The position numbers and the translations under genes are program-made. The notes under the pieces are model-generated. The model was given only the letters and a program-made list of their open reading frames with translations, was not told the DNA's origin and did no database searches. From Erysipelothrix rhusiopathiae (lineage in GTDB: Bacteria > Bacillota_I > Bacilli_A > Erysipelotrichales > Erysipelotrichaceae): a stretch of DNA of 5,513 bases. The stretch covers positions 1 to 5,513 of the forward strand of contig CADBTK010000235.1 of the NCBI GenBank assembly GCA_902797585.1. Reading direction: 5' to 3'. Of the stretch, positions 4,026-5,513 are shown in pieces (position 1 is the first letter of the stretch; every line of letters begins with the position of its first letter).

Positions 4026-5513
4026 ATGAACTATAAAGACACCTTACACATGCCAAAAACCGATTTTGAAATGCGTGGGAACTTAGCAAAAAAAGAACCA
4101 GGTATTCTAGAAACTTGGGAATCAAACGATCACTACAACGAAATTATTAAACACCATAAAGATCAAAAACCATTCATTCTACACGATGGGCCTCCATATG
4201 CCAATGGAGACTTACATGCTGGAACAGCAATGAACCGTGTAATTAAAGACTTTATTATCCGTACGCATGCGATGAGTGATTACTATACACCATTTTTCCC
4301 AGGATGGGATACACATGGATTGCCAATTGAAAATGCGATTCAAAAATTAGGAGTAAACCGTAAAGAAATGTCTGCGGCTGACTTCCGTAAAAAATGTGAA
4401 GAGTATGCGAAAAACCAAATCCAACAACAAATGGCCACAGAAAAACGTTTGGGTCAAATTGCCGATTATGAAAATCCATATATCACTTTGACCAAAGGAT
4501 TTGAAGCACGTCAAATTGCTTCTTTTGAAAAGATGGCATTAGATGGATTAATCTTCCAAGGATTGAAACCAATCTATTGGTCACCATATAACGAAACTGC
4601 CATTGCCGATAGTGAAATCATTTATAAAGATGTCAAAGATGCAACCATATTCTTAGCTTTCCAAGTAAAAGATGGAAAAGGTATTTTATCTAGTGACGAT
4701 CACTTTGTGATTTGGACGACTACTCCTTGGACCATTCCTGGTAACCAAGCTGTGGCATTAAACCCAAATTTAAACTATGCACAAGTAAAAACAGAAAAAG
4801 GGAACTTGATTTTCTTAGAATGTTTCGTGGATAAATTATTAGAAAAATTCCAATTAGAAAACCAAGGAATCATTAAAGTATTCAAAGGGAAAGAATTAGA
4901 AGGTATTACTTATTCTCATGCTGTATTGGATAAAGAATGCCCAGTGGTATTAGGAGAACATGTTACCGATGAAGATGGTACTGGATGTGTTCATACCGCA
5001 GCGGGACATGGGTTAGATGACTACTTCTGTTTACAAGGATATGGAATTGCCCCAATCTGTACAGTGGATGAAAAAGGATGCATGAATGAAGAAGCGGGTG
5101 AGTTCCAAGGACAATTCTTTGAAGACTGTTCAAAAGCTATCATTACAAAGACAAACGAAAAGGGAATCTTATTAGCGGTCGAAAGCATTACCCACTCGTA
5201 TCCACACGATGACCGTTTAAAGAAAAAAGTTATCTTCCGTGCTGCGAAACAATGGTTCTGCTCCGTTGATAAAATTCGTGACCAATTGTTAGACCAAATC
5301 CAAAATAATGTAACTTGGCACAACGAATGGGGACAAATTCGTATGTATAACATGATTAAAGACCGTGCCGACTGGTGTATTAGCCGTCAACGTTTATGGG
5401 GTGTGCCAATTCCTATTTTCTATGCTGAAGATGGTCAACCAATTATGGAAAAAGAAGTATTTGATCACATTGTTGAATTAGTAGCAGAACATGGATCAAA
5501 TGTTTGGTTTGAA
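4026..5513 (+). CDS. ileS: Isoleucyl-tRNA synthetase, 5' part (496 codons), with altered HIGH motif
   Basis: This class Ia synthetase charges tRNA-Ile in the cytoplasm. Visible features are HDGPPYANGD (53-62), PGWDTHGLPIE (92-102), YWSPYNETAIADSE (184-197) and the CP1 editing domain. CP1 shows WTTTPWTIPGN (230-240) and GTGCVHTAAGHGLDDY (318-333), which hydrolyses mischarged Val-tRNA. The catalytic core returns with DWCISRQRLWGVPIP (449-463). The gene runs off the right edge; a full protein is about 900 residues or more, so KMSKS and the anticodon-binding and zinc regions are outside. The HIGH signature reads HAGT (64-67). Other departures are HTAAGHG where HTAPGHG is usual, and PHDDRLKKKVIFRAAKQWF (393-411) where a Trp before Arg and RATxQWF are usual. 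AGGGAGG (4011-4017) lies 8 nt before the ATG. The T-box upstream controls it. Confidence 0.97.
   Translation, partial: MNYKDTLHMPKTDFEMRGNLAKKEPGILETWESNDHYNEIIKHHKDQKPFILHDGPPYANGDLHAGTAMNRVIKDFIIRTHAMSDYYTPFFPGWDTHGLPIENAIQKLGVNRKEMSAADFRKKCEEYAKNQIQQQMATEKRLGQIADYENPYITLTKGFEARQIASFEKMALDGLIFQGLKPIYWSPYNETAIADSEIIYKDVKDATIFLAFQVKDGKGILSSDDHFVIWTTTPWTIPGNQAVALNPNLNYAQVKTEKGNLIFLECFVDKLLEKFQLENQGIIKVFKGKELEGITYSHAVLDKECPVVLGEHVTDEDGTGCVHTAAGHGLDDYFCLQGYGIAPICTVDEKGCMNEEAGEFQGQFFEDCSKAIITKTNEKGILLAVESITHSYPHDDRLKKKVIFRAAKQWFCSVDKIRDQLLDQIQNNVTWHNEWGQIRMYNMIKDRADWCISRQRLWGVPIPIFYAEDGQPIMEKEVFDHIVELVAEHGSNVWFE

Noticed and set aside
4255..4479. A 74-codon open frame on the minus strand inside ileS
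   Set aside because: Antisense to strongly conserved IleRS motifs; a shadow frame.
5021..5353. A 110-codon open frame on the minus strand inside ileS
   Set aside because: Antisense to the IleRS editing and core regions; it has no support beyond being open.

Overview
The window looks like a chromosomal housekeeping region from a low-GC Gram-positive bacterium (Bacillota/Firmicutes). The support is AT-rich DNA, strong AAGGAGG ribosome binding sites, the long form of the hibernation factor HPF, a sepF-ylmH-ileS cluster and an ileS T-box leader. Some protein features suggest a lineage away from Bacillus proper, perhaps Erysipelotrichia. These are a type I-beta DAHP synthase, an IleRS with an altered HIGH motif, and the absence of ylmG and divIVA from the cluster. 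That placement is an inference and is weak. There are no mobile elements, CRISPR arrays, rRNA or tRNA genes.

Minus-strand half (1-1881). A promoter at 1853-1881 drives a leader of about 130 nt that carries a structured RNA element, an intrinsic attenuator hairpin and possibly an 11-codon leader ORF. The leader precedes aroF (703-1716), a feedback-type DAHP synthase that starts aromatic amino acid synthesis. aroF ends in a terminator at 679-704. Just past it, in the same direction, starts a YtqA/YhcC-type radical SAM gene (1-664) that runs off the window edge.

Divergent intergenic region (1717-1984). It holds the aroF leader, the two back-to-back promoters, a 12-bp perfect palindrome between them, and the short 5' UTR of hpf.

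Plus-strand half (1917-5513). hpf (1985-2518) is a single-gene unit with its own extended -10 promoter and a terminator that contains its stop codon. sepF (2589-3035) has a near-identical extended -10 element. ylmH (3025-3777) overlaps the end of sepF and is probably translationally coupled to it. A 248-nt gap holds an isoleucine T-box riboswitch (about 3798-4000), followed by ileS (4026 to the window end, 496 codons visible). SepF works in cell division, YlmH in clearing blocked ribosomes, HPF in ribosome hibernation and IleRS in charging tRNA-Ile, so this half is a division and translation cluster.

I see no clear case for a wholly new multi-gene system. The most promising undescribed items are the aroF leader RNA, which has a plausible antiterminator/terminator switch, and the HAGT replacement of the HxGH catalytic signature in IleRS.
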